From Proteiniphilum sp. (GTDB lineage Bacteria; Bacteroidota; Bacteroidia; Bacteroidales; Dysgonomonadaceae): DNA of 64,000 nucleotides. Position numbers and translations under genes: made by a program. Of the stretch, positions 8,673 through 17,442 are shown piece after piece. Numbering within the stretch: position 1 is the first letter of the stretch; each line of letters begins with the position of its first letter. The notes under the pieces are model-generated. The model made no database searches, was not told the origin of the DNA, and was given only the letters and a program-made list of their open reading frames with translations. The DNA is taken from the NCBI GenBank assembly GCA_028709605.1, contig JAQVWR010000002.1:1-64000 (forward strand), read 5' to 3'.

Positions 8673-9542
8673 ATGGAACCAACCGACCTGATCAAAAAAG
8701 TACGTCACATCGAAATAAAAGCACGTGGCCTCTCGCGAAATATCTTCGCCGGTGAGTATCATTCCGCTTTTAAAGGGCGTGGCATGGCTTTTTCGGAGGT
8801 GAGAGAGTACCGCTACGGGGATGATATGCGCGACATCGACTGGAACGTCACGGCACGGTACAACCGACCCTATATCAAAATCTTTGAAGAGGAGCGGGAG
8901 CTGACCGTGATGCTGATGATTGATGTGTCGGGGAGTCTCGGCTTCGGTTCCCGATCGGTGCTCAAGCGCGACATGGTGGTGGAGATCGCTGCTACGCTGG
9001 CATTTTCGGCGATTCAGAACAATGACAAGATCGGCGTGATCTTCTTCACCGATAAGGTGGAGAAGTTTATTCCCCCCCAGAAAGGAAGAAAGCATATCCT
9101 CTTCATCATCCGCGAGATCCTGGGTTTTACGCCGGAAAGCAGCGGTACGGACCTGAATATGGCGCTGCGTTATATGACTAACGCCATCAAGAAGAGATGC
9201 ACCGCCTTCCTGATCTCCGATTTCATTGATCCGAACGATTATCAGAAAGCACTGCAGATCGCCAACCGCAAGCATGATCTGGTGGCCATTCAGGTCTATG
9301 ATGTGTTAAGCACTGCCCTCCAGCCCATCGGACTGATGAAGGTGCGGGATCCGGAGACGGGTGGGGAACGATGGATCAACACCTCCTCCAAGCAGGTGCG
9401 CGAGCAGTACCGCAGCTGGTGGAACACGCTGCAGGAGAAGAAGCTTACCGCTTTCCGCCAAAGCGGGGTGGACAATATATCGGTTTCTACCGAGAGTGAT
9501 TATGTGAAGTCGTTATTACAACTATTTCAACAAAGAAGATAA
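8673..9542 (+). CDS. DUF58 protein with vWA-like fold
   Basis: 289 residues with the DUF58 signature (RGMAFSEVREYRYGDDMRDIDW) split around residues 30-52, followed by a von Willebrand A-like domain with a metal-site motif DVSGS at about 90. No membrane helix or signal peptide, so cytoplasmic. MoxR ATPases and DUF58 proteins are almost always neighbours and are thought to work together on envelope proteins. The next gene begins 2 bp after the stop. Confidence 0.93.
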   Translation: MEPTDLIKKVRHIEIKARGLSRNIFAGEYHSAFKGRGMAFSEVREYRYGDDMRDIDWNVTARYNRPYIKIFEEERELTVMLMIDVSGSLGFGSRSVLKRDMVVEIAATLAFSAIQNNDKIGVIFFTDKVEKFIPPQKGRKHILFIIREILGFTPESSGTDLNMALRYMTNAIKKRCTAFLISDFIDPNDYQKALQIANRKHDLVAIQVYDVLSTALQPIGLMKVRDPETGGERWINTSSKQVREQYRSWWNTLQEKKLTAFRQSGVDNISVSTESDYVKSLLQLFQQRR

Positions 9543-9544
9543 GC

Positions 9545-10600
9545 TTGACTACCAAAAGAGTATATATCGTACGGGTGCGCACCGGGGTGTTGGCAGCTCT
9601 TGCCCTCCTCCTTGGCGGCACGCTCCATGCGCAGCGGGCATCGGTGCAGGCTACCGTGCAACCCACCGAGATCCTGATTGGCGAGCAGGCGCTGATCAAC
9701 CTGAAGGTGATCACCCCGAAAGATAAGATCATCCATTTTCCGGTGTATGAGAAAGAGATCATCCCCGGCATTGAGGTGATAGCCATGCTGCCGCCCGATA
9801 CCACGGTCGAGAATAATGTGATGACCCTCAATTTTAAATACCTGGTCACTTCGTTCGACTCAACGCTCTATTATGTACCGCACATCCCTGTTTTTGACGG
9901 CAGGGATACCATCTACTCCAACTCATTCGGGTTGAAGGTCTCCTCTCCCGCGCTCTCCGATTCCACGCTGGCCTATCTGGATCAGATCAACAAGGGAGAG
10001 ACCGACTCCATCGATTTCAACCGGCTTCAGCTCAATGACATCAAGGCGGTGCGCAAAGCCCCGTTTGTCTGGACCGATTATTTGTGGCTGCTCTGGATCG
10101 TGTTGGGGGGGATGCTCCTGCTCGCGCTGATCGGAGTGGTGATCTACCTGGTGCTGCGGAAAAAGAGAACGGGTTTCTTCTTCAAACCACCCGAGGTGCT
10201 GCCGGCGCATCTGCGTGCCATCAGGGATCTCGACAGGCTGAAGCAGGAGAAGATCTGGCAGCAGGGAAGAGAGAAAGAGTTTTACAGCCGCCTGACGGAT
10301 ATTCTGCGTTCTTATATCTGTGAGCGGGAAGGGATCCAGGCTATGAAGATGACTTCGGGTGAGATCCTGAAGGAGATTCGCAAGGTGTGTGAGACCGACT
10401 CAGTGTACGACAACCTGAAGCAGATCCTCTCCACTGCCGACCTGGTGAAGTTCGCCAAATACAGGCCGTACCCCGATGAGAACGACCTGAGTATGGTGAA
10501 CGGTTATTTCTTCGTGAATCAGACAAGGGAACATGATCCGTTTCCCGATCAGAAACAAAAGGAAATGAAAGAGAACCGAAATTTTTCGGAAAACAATTAA
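9545..10600 (+). CDS. Bat operon membrane protein, BatD-like architecture
   Basis: 351 residues. A hydrophobic signal segment ends near TLHAQ (about 30). The exported N-terminal half is beta-rich. A single membrane helix sits at about 180-200 (WLLWIVLGGMLLLALIG), then a basic cytoplasmic tail with a coiled-coil-like DLDRLKQEK segment. This order (export signal, beta domain, helix, cytoplasmic tail) repeats that of BatD further down, and the tail resembles DUF4381-type proteins. The only frame start that joins the DUF58 stop is TTG at 9545; an internal GTG at about 9575 is possible. No enzymatic motif is seen. Confidence 0.85.
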   Translation: MTTKRVYIVRVRTGVLAALALLLGGTLHAQRASVQATVQPTEILIGEQALINLKVITPKDKIIHFPVYEKEIIPGIEVIAMLPPDTTVENNVMTLNFKYLVTSFDSTLYYVPHIPVFDGRDTIYSNSFGLKVSSPALSDSTLAYLDQINKGETDSIDFNRLQLNDIKAVRKAPFVWTDYLWLLWIVLGGMLLLALIGVVIYLVLRKKRTGFFFKPPEVLPAHLRAIRDLDRLKQEKIWQQGREKEFYSRLTDILRSYICEREGIQAMKMTSGEILKEIRKVCETDSVYDNLKQILSTADLVKFAKYRPYPDENDLSMVNGYFFVNQTREHDPFPDQKQKEMKENRNFSENN

Positions 10601-10606
10601 GTGTGA

Positions 10607-11596
10607 ATGGGCATGGAATTTTTGCATCCTCAATATCTTTATCTGTTGCTGTTGCTGATCCCGCTGATAGTCTGGTACGTGGTGCGCCTTTCCCGTACCC
10701 AGGCTTCTTTCACGCTCGCTTCTACCCATGCGTTCAAAGAGATGAAGCCCGACTTCAGGGCATATATGCGCCACTTCCCGTTTCTTTTGCGACTGCTTTC
10801 CTTGACCCTGGTGATCATCGTGATTGCACGCCCCCAGTCGGTGAGCAGCTGGGAAGAGTCGGAGACGCAGGGGATCGATATTGTGCTGGCTCTCGATGTC
10901 TCCGGCTCCATGCTGGCACAGGATCTGCAGCCCGACCGCCTGCAGGCGGCCAGGAAGGTGGCCGCCGAATTCATTACCGATCGCGGCAACGACAACATCG
11001 GACTGGTGATCTTTGCCGGTGAGAGCTTCACCCAGTGTCCGCTCACCACCGACCACAAGATCCTGTTGAATCTGCTGAATGAGATCAACTTCGGCATGAT
11101 CGACGACGGAACGGCCATCGGACTCGGACTGGCTACCTCGGTGAACCGACTCAGGGAAAGCCAGTCTCAATCGAAGGTGGTGATCCTGCTGACCGACGGA
11201 ACCAATAACAGCGGGCAGATTGCACCGCTCACGGCAGCCGACCTGGCACGATCGTACGGGATACGGGTCTATACGGTAGGCGTCGGTACCAAAGGAATGG
11301 CTCCCACACCGGTAAGTACTCCCTTCGGCATTCGGATGCAGAATATGCCGGTGGATATTGATGAGAAGACGCTCACCGAAATTGCAGCCATGACCGGCGG
11401 ACAGTACTTCCGTGCACAGGATACGGAGGGGTTGCGACAGGTATACAATGAGATCGACGAGATGGAGAAGTACCTGATCAGCGTACAGAACGTCACCCGC
11501 CGGCAGGAGCTGTTCCTGCCCTGGGCACTTGCCGCCCTGGCATTGATCTTGCTGGAGCTGCTGCTCAGACGCACCTGGTTAAGGAATGTCCCCTGA
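10607..11596 (+). CDS. batA: BatA: membrane-anchored vWA protein
   Basis: 329 residues. Two N-terminal membrane helices (about 8-26 and 55-75), a von Willebrand A domain from about 85 with an intact metal ion-dependent adhesion motif DVSGSM, and a C-terminal membrane helix (about 300-322). Its paralogue BatB follows. The vWA domain is expected to bind partner proteins through a metal ion. The start may be either of two Met codons (10607 or 10613). Part of the aerotolerance (Bat) operon. Confidence 0.93.
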   Translation: MGMEFLHPQYLYLLLLLIPLIVWYVVRLSRTQASFTLASTHAFKEMKPDFRAYMRHFPFLLRLLSLTLVIIVIARPQSVSSWEESETQGIDIVLALDVSGSMLAQDLQPDRLQAARKVAAEFITDRGNDNIGLVIFAGESFTQCPLTTDHKILLNLLNEINFGMIDDGTAIGLGLATSVNRLRESQSQSKVVILLTDGTNNSGQIAPLTAADLARSYGIRVYTVGVGTKGMAPTPVSTPFGIRMQNMPVDIDEKTLTEIAAMTGGQYFRAQDTEGLRQVYNEIDEMEKYLISVQNVTRRQELFLPWALAALALILLELLLRRTWLRNVP

Positions 11597-11656
11597 TCTT
11601 GGCTTCGGGGGATGAGAGATAGCTGGAATAATTGAACAAAGAGAATCGCAAGGATC

Positions 11657-12679
11657 ATGTTTAGATTTGGAAATCCGGAATATTTATGGCTGTTTACGGC
11701 CATGCCGCTGTTACTGGCTGCTTACCTCTATCTGAATATCCGAAAGAGAAGGGATGTCCAGAAAATGGGCCGGCTCTCCACTCTCAGGATGATGATGCCG
11801 GAGCTCTCGCTGAAGCGTTCCTATCTGAAGTTCTGGCTGATCTTCGTTGCACTGTGCACCGGCATCTTTCTCGTTGCCCGTCCCCAGTTTGGCACAAAGG
11901 TAGAGACGGTGGAGAAGGAGGGGATCGAACTGGTTGTCGCCATGGATGTCTCCAACTCGATGCTTGCCCGGGATCTCTCGCCCGACCGACTGACCTGTGC
12001 GCGACAGATCCTCTCCCGGCTGATCGATGTACGCAAGAACGACAAGGTGGCTCTGATCGTTTTTGCCGGTGAGGCATATGTGCAGATGCCCCTCACTTCC
12101 GATACCCAGTCGGCAAAGATCTTCCTGCACACCATCGATCCCTCGCTGGTGCCGGTGCAGGGAACGGCAATCGCGCAGGCTATTCGCTTGGGATTGAGCT
12201 CGTTCTCGACAGACAAGGAGGTCAGCAAGGCAATGGTGATCATCACCGACGGGGAGGATCATGAGGGTAACGCATCCGAGGCGGCTGCTGAAGCGGCTAA
12301 GGCGGGTGTGATGATCAATGTGCTGGGGGTGGGTTCACCCCAGGGCGCTCCTCTGCCCGACAACAAGGGCAGCAACAATTATCTGGCCGATAACGAAGGG
12401 AACGTCGTAGTGTCGCGCCTCAATGAAGAGATGTGTATGGAGATTGCCCGAAACGGGGGGGGGCTCTATGTGCGTGCCGACAATTCAAACAGGGCGATCC
12501 GTGCACTGGAGGCGCAGCTGAATGAACTGGAAACCACCCGTACCGCTTCGCTCTCCTATTCCGAATACGATGAACAATTTCCTCTGCTGGCCTGGATCCT
12601 GCTGGTGATCCTTTTGGCAGAGATTCTGATTTATGACAAGAAAAACAGGTTATTCAGAAACGTGAGGTTATTCAAATGA
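11657..12679 (+). CDS. batB: BatB: membrane-anchored vWA protein
   Basis: 340 residues with the same layout as BatA: two N-terminal helices, a vWA domain with motif DVSNSM (DxSxS intact) and a C-terminal helix (about 312-332). ARDLSPDRL after the motif parallels AQDLQPDRL in BatA, which supports duplication. The stop overlaps the batC start as ATGA (12676-12679), so the two are probably translationally coupled; BatB and BatC are thought to form one complex in this family. Confidence 0.93.
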   Translation: MFRFGNPEYLWLFTAMPLLLAAYLYLNIRKRRDVQKMGRLSTLRMMMPELSLKRSYLKFWLIFVALCTGIFLVARPQFGTKVETVEKEGIELVVAMDVSNSMLARDLSPDRLTCARQILSRLIDVRKNDKVALIVFAGEAYVQMPLTSDTQSAKIFLHTIDPSLVPVQGTAIAQAIRLGLSSFSTDKEVSKAMVIITDGEDHEGNASEAAAEAAKAGVMINVLGVGSPQGAPLPDNKGSNNYLADNEGNVVVSRLNEEMCMEIARNGGGLYVRADNSNRAIRALEAQLNELETTRTASLSYSEYDEQFPLLAWILLVILLAEILIYDKKNRLFRNVRLFK

Positions 12680-13425
12680 ACAGAACGATGATCAAACAGG
12701 GCTTGTTTTTCCTGATAATGGCCTGCATGCCATTGTCGATGATGGCGCAGAAAGAGGTCAGGAAAAACATCCGAAAAGGCAATAAGGTATATCAGCAACA
12801 GAAATTCTCCGAGGCTGCCGGCTTTTATGAGCAGGCGGTGAAAGAGAATCCTGCTTCCCGTGAGGCTCTTTTTAATCTGGGGAACACCCTCTACCGGCAA
12901 AAAGAGTGGGTCAAGGCGGCCGAACAGTATCGGCACTTCGTCACCCTGGAGCAGGAAAACCCGGTAGAAGCTGCTGCCGGCTGGCACAACATCGGCAATA
13001 CCCTGTTGCAGAAAAAAGAGCTGCAGCAATCGATGGAAGCCTATAAGATGGCGCTGCGCCTGAACCCTCAGGACAACGAGACACGTTATAACCTGGCAGT
13101 GGTGCAGAAAATGATTCAGGATCAGAAGAATAAACAGAACCAGGATCAGAACCAGGATCAGAACCAGCAGCAGCAGGATCAGCAGCAACAGCAACCGCAG
13201 CAACAGCAACCGCAGCAACAGCAACCGCAGCAACAGCAACCGCAGCAGGATCAGCGGGCGGAACAACCCAAACAGCCCGAACAGATGTCGCGCGACAATG
13301 CCCGCCAATTGCTGCAGGCCATCGAACAGGATGAACAGCAGACACAGCAGAAGGTGCAGCAGATCAAGGCAGAGGAGAGGGAACAGAAAGCTGAAGAGAA
13401 CAAACGAAACAACAGAAACTGGTAG
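12676..13425 (+). CDS. batC: BatC: TPR protein with Gln/Pro-rich repeat
   Basis: 249 residues. Signal peptide about 1-24 (ending MMAQ). Tetratricopeptide repeats about 28-150 (for example YEQAVKENPASREALFNLGN), a protein-binding scaffold in the periplasm. Residues about 155-205 are almost only Gln, Asp, Asn and Pro and are encoded by perfect repeats, including QQQPQ four times. A charged Gln/Glu/Lys tail follows. TPR part and place fit BatC; the length of the low-complexity part is unusual. Confidence 0.92.
   Translation: MNRTMIKQGLFFLIMACMPLSMMAQKEVRKNIRKGNKVYQQQKFSEAAGFYEQAVKENPASREALFNLGNTLYRQKEWVKAAEQYRHFVTLEQENPVEAAAGWHNIGNTLLQKKELQQSMEAYKMALRLNPQDNETRYNLAVVQKMIQDQKNKQNQDQNQDQNQQQQDQQQQQPQQQQPQQQQPQQQQPQQDQRAEQPKQPEQMSRDNARQLLQAIEQDEQQTQQKVQQIKAEEREQKAEENKRNNRNW
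13186..13245 (+). repeat. 15-bp tandem repeat inside batC, four perfect copies
   Basis: Four identical copies of CAACAGCAACCGCAG encode (QQQPQ)4. Just upstream a 12-bp unit encodes repeated NQDQ. Identical codons throughout, where synonymous changes would be expected with age, show recent expansion or ongoing copy-number change. All unit lengths are multiples of three, so the frame is kept. Confidence 0.95.
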
Positions 13426-13438
13426 GGTGGAGTAGCAG

Positions 13439-15289
13439 ATGAAAAAAAACAAAAACATACAACCGCATCTACTCCTTTTTGGGGTATTGCTTACCGCCTA
13501 TGCCGCCATGGCTCCGGCCCAGGTGACCTTTAAAGCTTCCGCTCCCGCAACGGTGGTGGAAGGAGAGCAGTTCCGGTTAAGTTATGTGCTCAACAAAGAG
13601 GGCCGTGACCTGCGCCTGCCCGATCTTTCCGGGTTCGATCTGCTGTTTGGCCCCAGTACCTCTACCAGCTACAGTCAGCGTACCATCAACGGGAAGACCA
13701 CCTCCGAGACGTCGGTGGCTTATACCTATATCCTGATGGCAAAGAAGGTGGGGAGCTACACCATCCCTGCAGCCTCCATCACCGTCGATGGCAGCAGCTA
13801 TCACTCAAACACCCTGCAGATCAAAGTACTGCCGCCCGATAAGAGCTCCCCGCAGGCTTCGGGAGGAGGAAACAGGCAACAGGAGAGTGCTGCCTCCGCG
13901 GGAACAGGATCCGCAACGGTATCGGCCAGTGATGCCTTTATCCGGGCGATCATTTCGAAGAACACGGTCTATGAACAGGAGGGTTTTACCGTCACTTTCC
14001 GGCTTTATACCACCCTGCAGGTGATCAATTTCGGGAAGATTCAGTTTCCCGAGTTTGAGGGATTTATGGTGGAGGAGATAGATCTTCCTCAGAATAAACA
14101 GCTGCAATTAGAGCGTTACAACGGCAGGAACTACTATACAGCCGATCTGCGCAAGACACTCCTCTTTCCACAGCGTCCCGGTAAGATAACCATTCCTTCA
14201 GGCAGCCTGGAGATGGTCTTCTCTGTCTCCTCCGGCAAGCAGGTGTCTACTTTCTTCGGCCCGCAGGAGGTGATGGTGGATGTGAAAAAGGAGTTGAGAA
14301 CCAATCCGCTGGATGTGCATGTGAAGCCGCTGCCTGCCGGCAAGCCGGCAAGTTATGCCAATGCGGTGGGGAGCTTTACGCTGAAACCGACGTTCAATCC
14401 CGCCGAAACAAGGGCTAACGAAGCCGTCACCCTGCAGCTGGAAATATCGGGTACCGGAAACCTGAAGCTGATCCGCAATCCGGAGGTCTCCTTCCCGAAG
14501 AACTTCGAGGAATATGATCCTACGGTGGACAATGTGTTCAACGTGGCCCCCAACGGACTCACAGGGATGAGGCGAATAGCGTATATGGCCATTCCGCGCA
14601 ACGAAGGTGATTACACCATTCCACCCGTGGAATTTACCTATTTCGATCCCGCGGCCGGAGCATACAAAACCCTTACCACACCCGCGTACCGGCTAAAGGT
14701 TACCAAAGGTGAGCCGGGAAGTGCACCGGCTACCCGTTTTGTCAACCGTCAGGAGGTAAAGGCGGAACAGGATATCCGTTTTCTGAAAACAGAAAAGCCG
14801 GATTTTCAGCTCCGAGGCCGTTTTTTTGTGGGTTCTGCCGGGTACTGGATGTGGTATCTGATTCCTTTGCTGTTGCTGATCACCTGTACCTTGATCAACA
14901 GAAAACATGCCCGGGAAAATGCCAATGTGGCGTTGATGCGTAACCGGAAAGCCAACAAGATCGCCATCCGGCGGTTGAAGCTGGCGGAGAGATATCTCCG
15001 GGAGCATCAGAAGGAGAATTTTTATGAAGAAGTCCTTCGTGCCCTTTGGGGCTATTTCAGTGATAAGCTTTCCATACCGGTAGCAAGGTTGTCACGCGAC
15101 AATGTAGAGGCGGAACTGAGAAATTACGGCATCGGTGAGGAGTTGATATCCCGTTTCCTGCAGATCCTCGACAACTGTGAGTTCGCGCGCTATGCACCGA
15201 CCGAAAGCGACACCCGGATGGACCAACTCTATCAGGATACGCTGGACGCCATCGGAGAGATGGAAAACCGATTAAAGAAAACAAAATGA
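13439..15289 (+). CDS. batD: BatD: large beta-domain membrane protein
   Basis: 616 residues. Signal peptide about 1-27 (ending APAQ). A long beta-rich exported region (about 28-470) with repeated Ig-like segments, a low-complexity stretch near 137-160 (Ser/Gly/Gln), one membrane helix at about 475-493 and a cytoplasmic tail of about 120 residues. Matches the BatD family by order and topology; the family has no known catalytic activity. Its stop overlaps the batE start as ATGA (15286-15289). Confidence 0.92.
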   Translation: MKKNKNIQPHLLLFGVLLTAYAAMAPAQVTFKASAPATVVEGEQFRLSYVLNKEGRDLRLPDLSGFDLLFGPSTSTSYSQRTINGKTTSETSVAYTYILMAKKVGSYTIPAASITVDGSSYHSNTLQIKVLPPDKSSPQASGGGNRQQESAASAGTGSATVSASDAFIRAIISKNTVYEQEGFTVTFRLYTTLQVINFGKIQFPEFEGFMVEEIDLPQNKQLQLERYNGRNYYTADLRKTLLFPQRPGKITIPSGSLEMVFSVSSGKQVSTFFGPQEVMVDVKKELRTNPLDVHVKPLPAGKPASYANAVGSFTLKPTFNPAETRANEAVTLQLEISGTGNLKLIRNPEVSFPKNFEEYDPTVDNVFNVAPNGLTGMRRIAYMAIPRNEGDYTIPPVEFTYFDPAAGAYKTLTTPAYRLKVTKGEPGSAPATRFVNRQEVKAEQDIRFLKTEKPDFQLRGRFFVGSAGYWMWYLIPLLLLITCTLINRKHARENANVALMRNRKANKIAIRRLKLAERYLREHQKENFYEEVLRALWGYFSDKLSIPVARLSRDNVEAELRNYGIGEELISRFLQILDNCEFARYAPTESDTRMDQLYQDTLDAIGEMENRLKKTK

Positions 15290-16134
15290 GGCGGATGAAA
15301 ATAATTCACTTTTTGACCCTTAGCCTGTTGTGTCTGCTTTATCCCACAACGGAAACAAAGGCACAGGATAGTACCCGTACCGCTCCGCAAGATACCCCCG
15401 GGAGGGGCACCGACACTGCTCCGGGTTCGTCGTTATCGACCGCTGAAGCTGCTGCGCAGGCATATCGGGAACAGGACTATACGAGAAGCATAGCGCTTTA
15501 TGAAGAGTTCGTGGCTCAGGCCCTCGCAGAGAACAAAGAGTCGGCAGAGATCTATTACAACCTGGGAAATGCCTATTTCAGGGACAATCAGCTGGGCAGG
15601 GCTATCCTGAATTTTGAAAGGGCTCTCCTGCTGGATCCCGGTGACGGTGACATCCGACACAACCTGCATTTTACGCAGAACTTGACGGAAGACAGGATTG
15701 AACAGGCCGGGACTTTTTTTCTGCAAAACTGGTTCAGGGGTGTGAGAGATCTCAACAACTCCGACCGATGGGCGGTGATCGGTATCTTTGTCTTTCTTCT
15801 GTTCCTCTCCTGTGTGGCTCTCTTTTTGTTCGTGCGGCTTCTCTGGGCAAGGAAGACCGCCTTCTATAGCGGTATCTTCTTTTGCCTACTGATGATCGCC
15901 GCCAATATTTTTGCCTTTAGCCAGAAACAGGAACGAACCCGCCGCGATGGAGCCATTGTGATGGTGGGGGCTGCTTCGGTAAATGCTTCGCCCGACGAGA
16001 ACAGCAACCGCCTGTTTGAACTCCATGAAGGAACAAAAGTGAGGATCAGAAACAGTGACGGAAACTGGTATGAAGTGGCGATCGCCAACGGCAGCGTAGG
16101 CTGGACAAAGAAGCAGAATGTGGAGATTATTTAA
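15286..16134 (+). CDS. batE: BatE: TPR and SH3-like membrane protein
   Basis: 282 residues. Signal peptide about 1-27. TPR repeats about 55-135 (YYNLGNAYFRDNQLGRAILNF split over 85-105). Two membrane helices at about 160-182 and 192-212. A C-terminal bacterial SH3-like domain (about 220-280) of the kind that binds peptidoglycan or peptides. Last gene of the Bat operon; coupled to batD by a 4-bp overlap. The start at 15286 is preferred over a Met three codons later because of that overlap. Confidence 0.92.
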   Translation: MRRMKIIHFLTLSLLCLLYPTTETKAQDSTRTAPQDTPGRGTDTAPGSSLSTAEAAAQAYREQDYTRSIALYEEFVAQALAENKESAEIYYNLGNAYFRDNQLGRAILNFERALLLDPGDGDIRHNLHFTQNLTEDRIEQAGTFFLQNWFRGVRDLNNSDRWAVIGIFVFLLFLSCVALFLFVRLLWARKTAFYSGIFFCLLMIAANIFAFSQKQERTRRDGAIVMVGAASVNASPDENSNRLFELHEGTKVRIRNSDGNWYEVAIANGSVGWTKKQNVEII

Positions 16135-16206
16135 ACAAGGAGGACGCGGCAGCAGACCACCCCTCTTTTGCTGCCGGCACTACCTTCCCCGAAAAAGCAA
16201 GATGCT

Positions 16207-16905
16207 ATGAGAGAAGCTATTGAAAGCCTTCTTCCCCTGGAACGGAATCTGTTTTTCGCCCTGAACGGTAGCGATTCCCTGTTTCTGGATCATTTGATGT
16301 GGACCGTGAGCGGCCGGTTGATCTGGATCCCTCTGTTCCTGGCAATCATCTTTCTTTTTTTCTACCGGACACCCCGTAAGGAGGCATTCTTAGTCACTTT
16401 TTTCTTCGTTCTGGTTTTTGTCTTAAGCGATCAGGTTTCCTCCTCCTTTTTCAAGCCACTTTTTGAGCGGTTCCGGCCTACCTATCATCCCGCCTTTAAA
16501 GATCTGGTGGATATCGTCAACGGTTACCGGGGCGGCAGGTATGGTTTTATCTCCGGACATGCCACCAGCAGCTTCGGACTGGCTGTTTTCCTTTCCCTCC
16601 TGTTCCGGCATCGCGGATTGATCCTCACGGCGCTCTTCTGGGCAACACTCAACAGCTATACCCGGATCTACCTGGGGGTGCATTTCATCTCCGACATTGT
16701 GGCGGGCATGCTGGTCGGCACCCTGTTGGCCTTTCTGCTCTACCGGCTGATGAAGATACTCGAAAGCAGACTGCTTGCCGTCCATACCGCTTCCGGCGAC
16801 CATTGCTACAGCCATAAACAGGGGTATTGCCTGACCTTGTTTATTCTCTTGTATCTCTTTCTTCTGATCGTTTTCAGCCCGCTGCTGGCCTCTCTGCCTC
16901 ATTAG
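16207..16905 (+). CDS. PAP2-family membrane phosphatase
   Basis: Integral membrane lipid phosphatase, 232 residues, with the three phosphatase motifs intact: KxxxxxxRP (KPLFERFRP), SGH (ISGHATSS) and RxxxxxHxxxD (TRIYLGVHFISD). About six membrane helices. Probable substrates are undecaprenyl diphosphate or other lipid phosphates of the envelope; the substrate cannot be settled from sequence. An upstream TTG frame extension is ignored; the ATG at 16207 gives the usual N-terminus. It follows the Bat operon by 72 bp and may be read from the same promoter. Confidence 0.92.
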   Translation: MREAIESLLPLERNLFFALNGSDSLFLDHLMWTVSGRLIWIPLFLAIIFLFFYRTPRKEAFLVTFFFVLVFVLSDQVSSSFFKPLFERFRPTYHPAFKDLVDIVNGYRGGRYGFISGHATSSFGLAVFLSLLFRHRGLILTALFWATLNSYTRIYLGVHFISDIVAGMLVGTLLAFLLYRLMKILESRLLAVHTASGDHCYSHKQGYCLTLFILLYLFLLIVFSPLLASLPH

Positions 16906-16959
16906 AAAAAACGGCCACGACAGAATCGTCGACATTTCACAAAGATTTTGTAGAAAAAG

Positions 16960-16990
16960 TTTGGGATATCTTTTTTTTTCCGTAAGTTTA
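16960..16990 (+). promoter_or_regulatory. Putative promoter of the small HTH gene
   Basis: TTTG at 16960-16963, a 19-bp spacer, then TAAGTTTA at 16983-16990. This is one base off the Bacteroidetes -7 consensus and 49 bp from the start codon. Confidence 0.5.
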
Positions 16991-17039
16991 AGGCATCAAA
17001 TAAATCTTCAACGGATTATCAACATAAAAATAAAAAGCC

Positions 17040-17339
17040 ATGGCAAGAACAATTACCTTTAATGAGCTGAGAGATCTGAAAGACAAACTCCCTAACGGCA
17101 GTATCCACCAGATAGCCGCGGAGTTGGATATGAAACCCGAGACCGTTAGGAACTATTTTGGTGGATACAATTACAAGGAAGGCAAGAGTGTGGGAATACA
17201 TATTGAGCCGGGACCGAATGGTGGAATTGTCGTACTCGACGATACCACCATTTTTGATAAGGCCTTGAAGATTCTGGGATTGGAGGATTATCCCGAACCT
17301 GATCACGGAACTGTTGTGAAGGAAGAAGAAGTGAAGTAA
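17040..17339 (+). CDS. Small putative DNA-binding protein
   Basis: 99 residues. Residues about 8-40 can form a helix-turn-helix (IHQIAAELDMKPETVRNYF), as in MarR/Lrp-like or sigma-type heads. The C-terminal half is a short beta-rich part (GIHIEPGPNGGIVVLDD) and an acidic tail. No membrane segment. It sits alone behind its own promoter and is followed by a 103-bp spacer. Similar small proteins occur widely in Bacteroidales, often as abundant products, but I do not know a function. DNA binding is inferred only from the helix pattern. Confidence 0.75.
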   Translation: MARTITFNELRDLKDKLPNGSIHQIAAELDMKPETVRNYFGGYNYKEGKSVGIHIEPGPNGGIVVLDDTTIFDKALKILGLEDYPEPDHGTVVKEEEVK

Positions 17340-17442
17340 AAAAACCGATGACCATTTGTCTGAATGTACGTGATCGGTGTTTTTGAACCGTTACACCGCA
17401 CATCTGTAGCCCTGTGCTGCAGATATCTTAACTGAAAGCAGT

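Noticed and set aside
13186..13245. CRISPR or satellite repeats
   Set aside because: Units are 15 bp, identical and in frame in batC; no spacers.
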